Source of the DNA: Rhizobium leguminosarum
GTDB lineage: Bacteria; Pseudomonadota; Alphaproteobacteria; Rhizobiales; Rhizobiaceae
Assembly: GCF_002953715.1 (NCBI RefSeq)
Contig: NZ_CP025013.1
Coordinates: 992,001 to 1,056,000 of the forward strand
Length of the DNA: 64,000 nt
Reading direction: 5' to 3'
Below are positions 25,652 to 33,907 of the stretch, piece by piece (within the stretch, counting starts at the first letter, position 1; every line of letters starts with the position of its first letter). Under the pieces are notes generated by a model. That model worked only from the letters and a program-made list of their open reading frames with translations, had not been told where the DNA came from and ran no database searches. Both the position numbers and the translations under genes were made by a program.

Positions 25652-26710
25652 ATGGTTACACCTTTCAGATACACGGCCAGCGCGGCCCAGGTCTTCTTCG
25701 GGAGCGGCTCGTTGAACCGTCTCGCCGAGGCAGTTGCAGGGCAGGGCGGCAGGCGCGCCCTGATCCTTTCGACCCCGCACCAGAAAGCGGAGGCTGAACG
25801 GATCGCCGCTTCCCTCGGCCCGCTTGTGGCGGGACTATTCCACGATGCGACGATGCATACGCCGGTCGATGTGACCGAGCGCGCGATGGCGGCATACGAT
25901 GCAGCCGGCGCCGATTGCGTGGTCGCGATCGGCGGCGGATCGACGATCGGTCTCGGCAAGGCGATCGCCTATCGCAACGACGCGCCACAAATCGTGGTGG
26001 CGACGACCTATGCCGGATCGGAGGTTACACCGATCCTCGGCCAGACAGAAAACGGGCAGAAGACGACGGTCCGCGGGCCCGGCATCCTGCCCGAAGTGGT
26101 GATCTACGACCCTGAATTGACATTGGGATTGCCGGTCAACATCAGCGTCAGCAGCGGGCTCAATGCAATGGCGCATGCGGTCGAAGGTCTCTATGCGCAG
26201 GATCGCAATCCCATTTCGTCAATGATGGCGGTCGAGGGACTGCGCGCGCTGAAGCAAGCTTTACCTCAAATTGTCAATTCACCTAGGGACATCGAGCCGC
26301 GAAGCGAAGCGCTTTACGGTTCCTGGCTGTGCGGCACGGTGCTCGGAGCAGTTGGCATGGCGCTGCATCACAAGCTTTGCCATACACTGGGCGGTAGCTT
26401 CGATCTGCCGCATGCGGAAACCCATGCGGTCATTCTTCCCCATTCTGCCGCCTACAATGCGGAGGCCGCAGCGGATGCGTTAAAACCCGCTGTCGATCTT
26501 TTTGGCGGCTCGCTGGGCGGCGGTCTTTATGATTTCGCAGCTTCGATCGGTGCCCCCTTGGCGTTGCGCGATCTGGGTATGAAGGAAGCCGATCTGGACC
26601 GTGCGGCGGAACTCGCCGCCCAGAACCCTTACTGGAACCCGCGCCCGATCGAACGGGAAGCGATCCGGGCTTTGTTGCAGAGCGCCTGGGAGGGCGCGCG
26701 GCCGCGTTAA
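25652..26710 (+). CDS. graC: Maleylacetate reductase
   Basis: Encodes 352 residues of the iron-containing alcohol dehydrogenase family. The NAD(P)-binding region has DCVVAIGGGSTIGLGKAIAY, and the metal/active-site half has GMALHHKLCHTLGGSFDLPH and ETHAVILPH. It reduces maleylacetate to 3-oxoadipate, the last committed step of hydroxyquinol catabolism. It starts two bases after graF and is 20 bases before graB, in the order found in the described gra operon. Confidence 0.92.
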   Translation: MVTPFRYTASAAQVFFGSGSLNRLAEAVAGQGGRRALILSTPHQKAEAERIAASLGPLVAGLFHDATMHTPVDVTERAMAAYDAAGADCVVAIGGGSTIGLGKAIAYRNDAPQIVVATTYAGSEVTPILGQTENGQKTTVRGPGILPEVVIYDPELTLGLPVNISVSSGLNAMAHAVEGLYAQDRNPISSMMAVEGLRALKQALPQIVNSPRDIEPRSEALYGSWLCGTVLGAVGMALHHKLCHTLGGSFDLPHAETHAVILPHSAAYNAEAAADALKPAVDLFGGSLGGGLYDFAASIGAPLALRDLGMKEADLDRAAELAAQNPYWNPRPIEREAIRALLQSAWEGARPR

Positions 26711-26730
26711 CGCCTTAGGAGGATGGCCAC

Positions 26731-27579
26731 GTGCCTGAATATTTCAGCGAAGAGAGATCCGCGGAGGCCGTCAACTCGCGGATGGGGCAGGACATTAATC
26801 CACGTCTGGCCGAAATCATGGCGTCGCTTGTCAAGCACCTGCATGCCTTTGCCAAGGATATCAGCCTGACCCAGGAGGAATGGGAGCTGGCCATAGGCTT
26901 CCTGACCCGAACCGGCCATCTCTGCCATGACGAGCGACAGGAGTTCATCCTGCTCAGCGATACGCTGGGTTTGTCGATGCTGGTGGATGCGATCAACAAC
27001 CGGCGTCCGCCAGGCGCCACCGAAAATACCGTGTTTGGACCATTCCATGTCGAAGGCGCGCCCGTACGGCAGATGGGTGAAAACATCTCGCTCGACGGCA
27101 AGGGCGAGAGCTGTCTCTTCATCGGGCGAGTGCTGGATCTTAACGGCAATCCGATCGAGGGAGCCCGGATCGATGTATGGTCGGATAATTCCGATGGCTT
27201 CTACGACGTCCAGCAGCCGGATATCCAGCCGAAGTGGAACAACCGGGGCATCTTCGTCACCGGCGCAGATGGCACCTATAGTTTCGTCGGCATAAAGCCG
27301 GTCTCCTATCCGATCCCGGATGACGGCCCGGTCGGCCAGATGCTGACGTCCCTCGGCCGCCATCCCTACCGTCCTGCCCATACCCATTACCTGATCACGG
27401 CTTCAGCTTATCAGAAGCTGGTAACTCACACCTTTGTCGGCGACGATCCCTATCTGGAATCCGATACGGTGTTTGGGGTGAAAAACAGCCTTGTCGCGCC
27501 TTTCGAGCGTGTCGATCGTGCGACGGTCTGGCGTTCCGATTTCGATTTCGTGCTGACGCCAGTGGACAATAGGCAATGA
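26731..27579 (+). CDS. graB: Hydroxyquinol 1,2-dioxygenase
   Basis: Encodes 282 residues from the GTG at 26731 with a strong AGGAGG site. Intradiol dioxygenase: an N-terminal helical linker domain, then the catalytic beta sandwich with Fe(III) ligands readable as Tyr158 (DGFYDVQQ), Tyr193 (VSYPIPDDGP), His217 and His219 (PYRPAHTHYLI). The ligand spacing fits hydroxyquinol dioxygenases. It cleaves hydroxyquinol between the adjacent hydroxyls to give maleylacetate for GraC. Confidence 0.93.
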   Translation: MPEYFSEERSAEAVNSRMGQDINPRLAEIMASLVKHLHAFAKDISLTQEEWELAIGFLTRTGHLCHDERQEFILLSDTLGLSMLVDAINNRRPPGATENTVFGPFHVEGAPVRQMGENISLDGKGESCLFIGRVLDLNGNPIEGARIDVWSDNSDGFYDVQQPDIQPKWNNRGIFVTGADGTYSFVGIKPVSYPIPDDGPVGQMLTSLGRHPYRPAHTHYLITASAYQKLVTHTFVGDDPYLESDTVFGVKNSLVAPFERVDRATVWRSDFDFVLTPVDNRQ

Positions 27580-27872
27580 TCGTTGCCCGCTATGCGGTAT
27601 CCGATCCCGGCAAGGCTGCCGAACGTTCCCGCTTGATCGAGGAACACAAGGCCTATCTGCATGGCGCGGCGATCCGCATCCTGCTTTCCGGACCTTCTGC
27701 ACCGCCGGCGGAGGGCAGAGGTTCTACTGCCTTAGTGATCGCGGAAGTCGAAACGCTCGCCGAGTTCGAGGCGTTCAGCGCAGGAGATCCCTTCGTCCGC
27801 TCCGGTGTTTACGGCAGCGTCGATATATTCGAATGGCGGCCTACTCTTGGGGTTTTTCTAGAGAGTCTCTAG
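27576..27872 (+). CDS. graE: YCII-family small protein of the gra operon
   Basis: Encodes 98 residues; its ATG overlaps the graB stop in an ATGA arrangement, indicating translational coupling. YCII-like dimeric ferredoxin-type fold: MIVARYAVSDPGKAAERSRL, then HKAYLHGAAIRILLSGPS, and ETLAEFEAFSAGDPFVRSGV with the conserved DPF. Its role in the reported gra operon is unknown; muconolactone-isomerase-like activity has been speculated for the fold. It is the last gene of the operon. Confidence 0.85.
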   Translation: MIVARYAVSDPGKAAERSRLIEEHKAYLHGAAIRILLSGPSAPPAEGRGSTALVIAEVETLAEFEAFSAGDPFVRSGVYGSVDIFEWRPTLGVFLESL

Positions 27873-27956
27873 TCGGCGTTTCGACCTGCCGAAGGCGATG
27901 AAATTTAGAATTTGCGGAGTCGAGACAATCGTCCATCAAAGGCTCCGGCGGTCTTG

Positions 27957-27998
27957 GCCTTTATCTTTCGGATCCTTGCCAAAACGGCCGCGCATGCG
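27957..27998 (-). pseudogene. Degenerate fragment resembling the 5' end of the EamA gene
   Basis: These 42 bases match 20514-20555, the start region of the EamA gene, at 36 positions. The position of the EamA ATG is ATA here, so it cannot start translation. A remnant of a duplicated gene head is the simplest explanation. Confidence 0.5.
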
Positions 27999-28087
27999 AG
28001 GAAGGTCCGCTTCTGCTTAGGCGGTGCCTTCGAGCGTGGGAAGGCGGGCATCAATCGCCATTCAGGACGTCGATACCTGAAATATAT

Positions 28088-28134
28088 TTCACAGTGTGAA
28101 TTATATTGACAGCACTCCGTCGTTGCGATTATCT
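28088..28134 (+). promoter_or_regulatory. Promoter and operator of the polyol/ketose operon
   Basis: TTCACAGTGTGAA (28088-28100) is a perfect palindrome. Five bases later TTGACA (28106-28111), a 17-base spacer and TTATCT (28129-28134) form a strong sigma-70 promoter. The operon encodes a SorC-type regulator, the best candidate to bind the palindrome. Confidence 0.65.
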
Positions 28135-28239
28135 GACCTCACCGGACTTCGAGGAGGAACTCCGGTCTTCAATGGATCATCGGCAGCCGCTGAGGCGCCG
28201 CCGGATATTTGGGAGGGGCTTCGGCCTCGAGGAGGAAAT

Positions 28240-29268
28240 TTGCGCAAATTTCTAAGCACGACCGCATTGGCGGTCCTTGCATCGACGCTTTTCGCCGGCG
28301 TGGCCAGCGCGGACACGGAAAATCCGTTCCGCTGCAAGCCGGGTGAAAAATACGTCATGAACGTCATGGTATCGGGCGTCGAATATTGGTTCCCGGTCTA
28401 TGAAATGTTCAAGCAGGCCGGTCAGCAGCTCGGCTGCGAGACCGCCTATACCGGCACGCCGGAATATGACGTCAACAAGCAGATCGCCACCTTCGACCAG
28501 GCGCTGGCCCAGAACCCGGCCGGTATCCTCGTTCATCCGATGAACTCCGATCCGTTCATCGAGCCGATCAACCGGGCGATCGACCAGGGCACGGCGGTCG
28601 TGACCTTCGCAGCCGATGCGCCGCTTTCCAAGCGCATCTCGTTCGTCACCTCGGACAATACCCGCGAGGGCACCTATGCGGCCGACGCGATTGCCGAAAA
28701 GATGGGCGGCAAGGGTGAATATGCCGTTCTCGAAAATCCGGGCCAGGACAACCACGACAAGCGTATCGCCGCCTTCATCGCCCGTATGGAGGAAAAATAT
28801 CCGGACATGAAGCTCGTCGGCCGCGCTGCGTCCAACCAGGACCCGAACAAGGCCTATCAGGGCCTGATGAGCTTGGTGCAGGCACATCCGAACATTGGCG
28901 CTGTCTTCATGCCGGAGGCGAATTCGGCCATCGGCGCTTCGCAGGCCAACAAGGAAAGCGGCGGCAAGATCCTTGTGATGTGCGCCGACGTCAATGCCAA
29001 CATTCTCGACATGATCAAGGCGGGCGAAGTGTTCGGCTCGATCAATCCGAACCAGGGAATGCAGGGTTACATGGGCTTCATGCTCCTGTGGCTTGCCAAG
29101 CATCCAGAACTCATTGACCCGATGAACGACGCCAAGCGCGTCGGCTTCAACCCGATGAGCATTCCGTTCGTCGACAACGGCCTGTCGATCGTCACGGCTG
29201 ATAATGCCGACGACTTCTACTGGGACAAGTATCTGAAGCGGCGGGGCACCAAAGGCATCGAGGAGTAA
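28240..29268 (+). CDS. Sugar/polyol ABC transporter substrate-binding protein (RbsB type)
   Basis: Encodes 342 residues from the TTG at 28240. GAGGAGGAAA lies just upstream and the resulting N-terminus (MRKFLSTTALAVLASTLFAG, then VASAD) is a clean signal peptide; the frame from 28096 would bury it. The mature protein has the periplasmic-binding-protein 4 fold: YVMNVMVSGVEYWFPVYEMF, QNPAGILVHPMNSDPFIEPI, FVTSDNTREGTYAADAIAEK. It should bind a pentose, tetrose or polyol. It is the first gene of a nine-gene operon, and a perfect stem-loop follows the stop codon. Confidence 0.9.
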   Translation: MRKFLSTTALAVLASTLFAGVASADTENPFRCKPGEKYVMNVMVSGVEYWFPVYEMFKQAGQQLGCETAYTGTPEYDVNKQIATFDQALAQNPAGILVHPMNSDPFIEPINRAIDQGTAVVTFAADAPLSKRISFVTSDNTREGTYAADAIAEKMGGKGEYAVLENPGQDNHDKRIAAFIARMEEKYPDMKLVGRAASNQDPNKAYQGLMSLVQAHPNIGAVFMPEANSAIGASQANKESGGKILVMCADVNANILDMIKAGEVFGSINPNQGMQGYMGFMLLWLAKHPELIDPMNDAKRVGFNPMSIPFVDNGLSIVTADNADDFYWDKYLKRRGTKGIEE

Positions 29269-29279
29269 GCCTTTGTGCC

Positions 29280-29311
29280 GGCTGTCCGGGGGCAGGAAAC
29301 TCCGGACAGCC
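29280..29311 (+). promoter_or_regulatory. Perfect intercistronic stem-loop after the binding-protein gene
   Basis: GGCTGTCCGG (29280-29289) pairs perfectly with CCGGACAGCC (29302-29311) around a 12-base loop. It begins 12 bases after the stop codon and has no T tract. It probably protects the binding-protein message and lowers downstream expression. Confidence 0.7.
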
Positions 29312-29334
29312 ACCGCGAGCGTGAGGAGGAGACG

Positions 29335-30876
29335 ATGATGGCGTCGGTGCCGGTTCTGGAAATCCGCAATGTCAGCAAGCACTTCGGGGCGGTGAAGGCG
29401 TTGACGGATGTGAGCTTCAGCCTGGAGAAGGGCGAGGTTCATGCGCTTTGCGGCGAAAACGGCGCGGGCAAGTCGACGCTGATGAACATCATTGCCGGCG
29501 TGCTGCAGCCGACCGAAGGGGACGTTCTCGTCGATGGCGCGCCGGTAAAGGTGACCTCGCCGGCCGTGGCGCAATCACTCGGGCTTGGCCTCGTGCATCA
29601 GGAAATCGCGCTCTGCCCCGATGCGACGGTGGCCGAGAACATGTTCATGGCCGCGACCAACCGTCGCCGCTCGCCTTTCATGAATTATGGCCGGCTGGAA
29701 CGGGATGCGCAGGTCGTGATGAATCGTCTGGCGCCGCTCGACGTGCGCCGCAAAGTCGGCGACTTGTCGATATCAAGCCAGCAGCTTGTCGAGATCGCCA
29801 AAGCTCTGACGCTCGATTGTCGGGTGCTGATCTTCGACGAACCGACCGCGGCTTTGACGGAATCGGAGACGCAGGTCCTGTTCGGAATCATCCGCGACCT
29901 CAAGGCGCAGGATATTTCGATCATCTATATCAGCCACCGCATGGCCGAAATCTTCAGCCTGTGCGACCGGGTCACCGTGTTTCGCGATGGCCGTTATGTC
30001 TCAACAGAGAAGGTGGCGGATTTGACGCCGGATGATGTGGTGCGCCGCATGGTCGGGCGCGAGATCACCCAGCTCTATCCGGAAAAGCAGGCGCTGGCGG
30101 AGCGGACCGATGAGATCATCCTGAGCGTCCGCGATCTCGGCGACGGCAGCCGCTTCACGAATGTGAGCTTCGAACTGCGCAAGGGTGAAATTCTCGGCGT
30201 CGGCGGGCTGATCGGCTCGGGCCGCACCGAGATAGCCGAAGGTATTTGCGGATTGCGGGCGGTAATCGACGGCGAGGTGCAACTGCATGGACAGCGGCTG
30301 CGGACGCCGTCCTATGCGCAGGCCGCGCAGGCGGGCGTCGTCTACCTATCGGAAGACCGGAAAGGCTCCGGCATTTTCCTCGATCTTTCCATCGCCCAGA
30401 ACATTGCCGTTCTCGATTTGAAATCGCTGACCGGACCGCTGGGACTGCTGAATTCCAAGGCCGAGGCGGATCGTGCCCGCGACCTGGTCCGGCGGCTCGG
30501 CGTGCGGATGGGGGGCATCGACATGCCGGTCTCGTCGCTGTCGGGCGGAAACCAGCAGAAGGTGGCGATTGCCAAGCAGCTCGCGGTCAATCCCAAGGTC
30601 ATCCTGATGGACGAGCCGACCCGCGGCATCGATGTCGGTGCCAAATCGGAAATCCACCGGCTGCTGCGCGATCTCGCGCGCTCCGGCATCGGCATCGTCG
30701 TCATCTCGTCGGAACTGCCGGAGCTTCTCGGTCTGTGCGACCGGGTGCTGGTCATCCACGAAGGCACCGTTGCAGGCGAGGTCGAGGGCGAGGCGATGAC
30801 GGAGGAAGCGATCATGCGGCTCGCCTCGGGTATCGGCGGTCACAACAATTCAAAGGCATCAGAGCATGCCACATAG
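29335..30876 (+). CDS. Sugar ABC transporter ATPase with two nucleotide domains (RbsA type)
   Basis: Encodes 513 residues from the ATG at 29335 (AGGAGGAG upstream). The first domain has Walker A GENGAGKSTL, signature LSISSQQLVEIAKAL and Walker B VLIFDEPTAALTESE. The second has a degenerate Walker A (GLIGSGRTEIAEG), as usual for this class, signature LSGGNQQKVAIAKQLA and Walker B VILMDEPTRGIDVGAKSEI. This is the single-ATPase design of ribose/xylose-type importers. It works with the RbsB-like protein upstream and the permease downstream. Confidence 0.93.
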   Translation: MMASVPVLEIRNVSKHFGAVKALTDVSFSLEKGEVHALCGENGAGKSTLMNIIAGVLQPTEGDVLVDGAPVKVTSPAVAQSLGLGLVHQEIALCPDATVAENMFMAATNRRRSPFMNYGRLERDAQVVMNRLAPLDVRRKVGDLSISSQQLVEIAKALTLDCRVLIFDEPTAALTESETQVLFGIIRDLKAQDISIIYISHRMAEIFSLCDRVTVFRDGRYVSTEKVADLTPDDVVRRMVGREITQLYPEKQALAERTDEIILSVRDLGDGSRFTNVSFELRKGEILGVGGLIGSGRTEIAEGICGLRAVIDGEVQLHGQRLRTPSYAQAAQAGVVYLSEDRKGSGIFLDLSIAQNIAVLDLKSLTGPLGLLNSKAEADRARDLVRRLGVRMGGIDMPVSSLSGGNQQKVAIAKQLAVNPKVILMDEPTRGIDVGAKSEIHRLLRDLARSGIGIVVISSELPELLGLCDRVLVIHEGTVAGEVEGEAMTEEAIMRLASGIGGHNNSKASEHAT

Positions 30877-30904
30877 AGAAAACGCAGGGGCAGGAGACAA
30901 GGTC

Positions 30905-31897
30905 ATGGCGGACGCTACATTGGTAACGGTACATCAGGCACGCGCGCCCGGCTGGAAACGGCTGGGGACGATGCGCGAGGCGGGATTGATCGCGATCATC
31001 CTGGCGCTCTGCATCGTCATGAGCTTTGCCTCGCCGCACTTTCTGACGCTCGGCAACTTCCGGGCGATGCTGATGTCGTTCTCGGTGGAAGGGATCGTCG
31101 TCGTCGGCATGACCATCCTGTTGATCGTCGGCGGCATCGACCTGTCGGTCGGCTCGGTCGTCTGCTTTTCGATGGTGCTGTCGGGCTCGCTGTTCCTGAT
31201 GGGGCTCGATCCATGGAGCGCTTCCCTGATCGGGATCATTGCCAGCGGCCTGATCGGCTGTGCCATGGGCTTCTTCGTCACCGTCGTCGGGCTCAACCAC
31301 TTCATCACCTCGCTTGCGGCGATGGTCATCGTGCGCGGCATCTGCCTGATCATCACCAAGGGCACGCCGCTGTCGCTATTCACCTTGCCGCCCTCGTTCA
31401 AGGCGGTCGGGCAGGGCACATTCTATGGCGTCCCCTATGTGATCCTGATTTTTGTTGCGGTCGTCGTGCTGTTCGATTTCCTGCTGCGCCGGGCAACCGC
31501 TTTCCGCAAGGTGTTCTACACCGGCAGCAACGAGAAGGCGGCGCTCTATTCCGGTATCAAGACCAACCAGGTGAAGTTCTGGGTGACGGTGCTCTGCGCC
31601 ACGCTGTCCGGTGTTGCCGGTGTGATCTACATGTCCCGCTTCGGTGCCGCGACCCCGACTTTCGGCGTCGGCATGGAGCTCAACATCATCGCAGCCGCGG
31701 TAATCGGCGGTGCTTCGCTGAATGGTGGCTCGGGCACGATCCTCGGGGCAATTCTCGGCATTGCCCTGCTGTCGGTCGTAACAAGCTCGTTGATCTTGCT
31801 CGACGTGTCCGTCTATTGGCAAGACATGATCAAAGGCTGCATTCTGCTTGCCGCCGTCTCGATCGACCATTTCCTGCACAAGCGGAAGGCTGCCTGA
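30905..31897 (+). CDS. Sugar ABC transporter permease (RbsC type)
   Basis: Encodes 330 residues from the ATG at 30905 (AGGAG upstream), with about nine to ten membrane helices. Typical family motifs: GMTILLIVGGIDLSVGSVVC in the first half and AAVIGGASLNGGSGTILGAI in the second. It should form a homodimeric pore for the RbsB/RbsA-type proteins encoded just upstream. The spacing (28 bases) fits one operon. Confidence 0.92.
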   Translation: MADATLVTVHQARAPGWKRLGTMREAGLIAIILALCIVMSFASPHFLTLGNFRAMLMSFSVEGIVVVGMTILLIVGGIDLSVGSVVCFSMVLSGSLFLMGLDPWSASLIGIIASGLIGCAMGFFVTVVGLNHFITSLAAMVIVRGICLIITKGTPLSLFTLPPSFKAVGQGTFYGVPYVILIFVAVVVLFDFLLRRATAFRKVFYTGSNEKAALYSGIKTNQVKFWVTVLCATLSGVAGVIYMSRFGAATPTFGVGMELNIIAAAVIGGASLNGGSGTILGAILGIALLSVVTSSLILLDVSVYWQDMIKGCILLAAVSIDHFLHKRKAA

Positions 31898-31898
31898 T

Positions 31899-32903
31899 AT
31901 GCCGATAGCCAAACTCAAACCCGCAAATGCGCCGCGCGAGGAAATTGTCATCGCCCGGCAGATGCACCAGGCTCTGGTGCTGCATTTCCTCGAAGGGCTG
32001 ACACAGGCGCAGATTGCCGATCAGCTCGGCATCTCGCACGCCACCGTCAACCGCCTGATCAAACGCGGCCGCCAGCTCGGTCTGGTCGAGATCAAGATCA
32101 AGTCGCCGGTCGAGCCGCTGGTCGATATGGAAGAACGGCTACAAGCGCTTGGCGGCATCGGCCGCGCCGTGGTGGTGCCGACCGTCTCCGACAATCCGCA
32201 GACGGCGCTCCAGGCCGTCGGCGAAGCGGCGGCGCGGTTGCTTCTGGAAGAGATCATCGACGGCGATACGATCTGCATCACCGGTGGCAAAGGGGTGAGC
32301 GCCGTCGTTGCCGGTCTGCAACCGCCGCGTCGGTTCAATGTCGAGGTCATTCCAGCAACCGGCTGCGTGCAGGGTAAACACTATACCGACGTCAACCACG
32401 TCTCGACCTTGATGGCCGACCGGCTTGGGGGACGTTCCTACCAGATCCACGCGCCTCTCTTTGCCGATGATGCCGAGCAGCGGGCGATGCTGATCAACAT
32501 GCGTTCCGTCGCAGACGTTTTCAAACGGGCGCGCGAGGCGAAGGTGGCGGTGGTCGGCATCGGCTCGATCCTGTCGGACGATTCGAGCTATTACGACCTG
32601 CATCCGTCCTCAAGCACCGACCGTGCCGCGATCGAGCGGTCCGGCGCCTCCTGCGAATTGCTGGCGCATCTGCTCGATGATCATGGCCAGGTCTGCGACT
32701 ACAGCCTCAACCGTTCGCTGGTGTCGCTGACGCTGCCGGAATTCGCCTCGATCCCCACCAAGATCGGTGTGGCGAGCGGGCCGAACAAGGCGGGCCCGAT
32801 CCTCAGCGTTCTGCGCGGCAATCACCTGGATACGCTGGTGACGGATGAGGCGACGGGTGCGCGGGTGCTGGCACTGGCGAATGGCGAAGGAAAATGGGCA
32901 TGA
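31899..32903 (+). CDS. SorC/DeoR-type sugar-binding transcriptional regulator
   Basis: Encodes 334 residues, starting immediately after the permease stop. The N-terminal HTH reads FLEGLTQAQIADQLGISHAT, then VNRLIKRGRQLGLV. The rest is the SorC effector domain (GEAAARLLLEEIIDGDTICI, TGGKGVSAVVAGL, VAVVGIGSILSDDSSYYDLH). Relatives such as EryD, LsrR and SorC sense phosphorylated sugars made by their own pathway. It probably controls this operon through the palindrome at 28088-28100. Its stop overlaps the next start (ATGA). Confidence 0.9.
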   Translation: MPIAKLKPANAPREEIVIARQMHQALVLHFLEGLTQAQIADQLGISHATVNRLIKRGRQLGLVEIKIKSPVEPLVDMEERLQALGGIGRAVVVPTVSDNPQTALQAVGEAAARLLLEEIIDGDTICITGGKGVSAVVAGLQPPRRFNVEVIPATGCVQGKHYTDVNHVSTLMADRLGGRSYQIHAPLFADDAEQRAMLINMRSVADVFKRAREAKVAVVGIGSILSDDSSYYDLHPSSSTDRAAIERSGASCELLAHLLDDHGQVCDYSLNRSLVSLTLPEFASIPTKIGVASGPNKAGPILSVLRGNHLDTLVTDEATGARVLALANGEGKWA

Positions 32904-33895
32904 GCGGACAGCAATTGACACGTGAGATCGGCAAATCCGGCGTTTCCGCCTCGGCGGTGGGACTGGGCACCTGGGCGATCGGCGGCTGGATGTGGGGCGG
33001 GACCGATGAGGCCGAATCCATCGCCGCAATCCAGGCATCGCTCGATGCCGGCGTCACGCTGATCGACACGGCGCCAGCCTATGGGCTTGGACGTTCCGAG
33101 GAGATCGTCGGCAAGGCACTGGCTGGGCGCCGCGACAAGGCTGTCATCGCCACCAAATGCGGCCTTGTCTGGCATACGCAGAAGGGCCATCATTTCTTCG
33201 ACCAAGACGGCAAGCCGGTCCACCGTTATCTCGGCCGCGACGCGATCCTGCATGAGGTCGAGGAAAGCCTGAGGCGGCTCGGAACCGACTATATCGACCT
33301 CTACATCACCCATTGGCAGGATCCGACGACCCCGATCGAGGAAACGATGCGGGCGCTGGAAGACCTGCGCACATCGGGCAAGATCCGGGCGATCGGCGCA
33401 AGCAATGTCAGCCCCGACGACCTCAATGCCTATATCGCTGTCGGTGGTCTCGATGCGATCCAGGAGCGGTTCAGCATGATCGACCGGGAGATCGAGGCGG
33501 AGCTTCTGCCGCTGACCAAGGCCAATAGCATTGCGACGCTGAGCTACTCGTCGCTGGCGCTGGGGTTGCTATCCGGCACCATCGGTCCCGACCGCGTGTT
33601 TTCCGGCGACGACCAGCGCAAGGACAATCCGCGCTTTTCAGTCGGCAACCGCCAGAAGGCAACGGCGCTGGCCAACGCCATCCGGCCGGTCGCAGAAAAA
33701 CACGGCGCCAGCATCGCCCAGATCGTGATTGCGTGGACGCTGGCGCCGCCGGGCATCACCTTTGCACTTTGCGGGGCGCGCAATCCGGCACAAGCGCTCG
33801 ACAATGCACGGGCCGGGACCATCCGGTTGGATGCGGCCGATCTTGCGGCCATCGATACGGCCATAGCGGCGAAACTGACTGACATGGACAGGTAG
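32900..33895 (+). CDS. Aldo-keto reductase
   Basis: Encodes 331 residues. I use the ATG at 32900 (AAGGA eight bases upstream, ATGA overlap with the SorC gene); an ATG at 32894 is too close to that site. TIM-barrel reductase with the AKR tetrad visible: Asp and Tyr in LIDTAPAYGLGRSEE, Lys in VIATKCGLVW, His in LYITHWQDP. The C-terminal cofactor loop is present (TFALCGARNPAQALDNARAG). It likely interconverts an aldehyde and alcohol in the pathway with NADPH. Confidence 0.9.
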   Translation: MSGQQLTREIGKSGVSASAVGLGTWAIGGWMWGGTDEAESIAAIQASLDAGVTLIDTAPAYGLGRSEEIVGKALAGRRDKAVIATKCGLVWHTQKGHHFFDQDGKPVHRYLGRDAILHEVEESLRRLGTDYIDLYITHWQDPTTPIEETMRALEDLRTSGKIRAIGASNVSPDDLNAYIAVGGLDAIQERFSMIDREIEAELLPLTKANSIATLSYSSLALGLLSGTIGPDRVFSGDDQRKDNPRFSVGNRQKATALANAIRPVAEKHGASIAQIVIAWTLAPPGITFALCGARNPAQALDNARAGTIRLDAADLAAIDTAIAAKLTDMDR

Positions 33896-33907
33896 CGGAT
33901 CGCCATC

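Larger units (their letters stand above)
27873..28239. other. Region between the gra operon and the polyol/ketose operon
   Basis: About 367 bases without a complete gene. It holds a degenerate EamA 5' fragment (27957-27998), a palindromic operator (28088-28100), a promoter (28106-28134) and a leader of about 100 bases with an imperfect stem-loop near 28143-28166. The leader ends in a GAGGAGG site that precedes the TTG start at 28240. Confidence 0.6.

Noticed and set aside
28252..29574. 440-codon open frame on the minus strand
   Set aside because: Antisense to the binding-protein gene, whose signal peptide and fold are clear; the frame is rich in Arg/His/Asp and has no motif.
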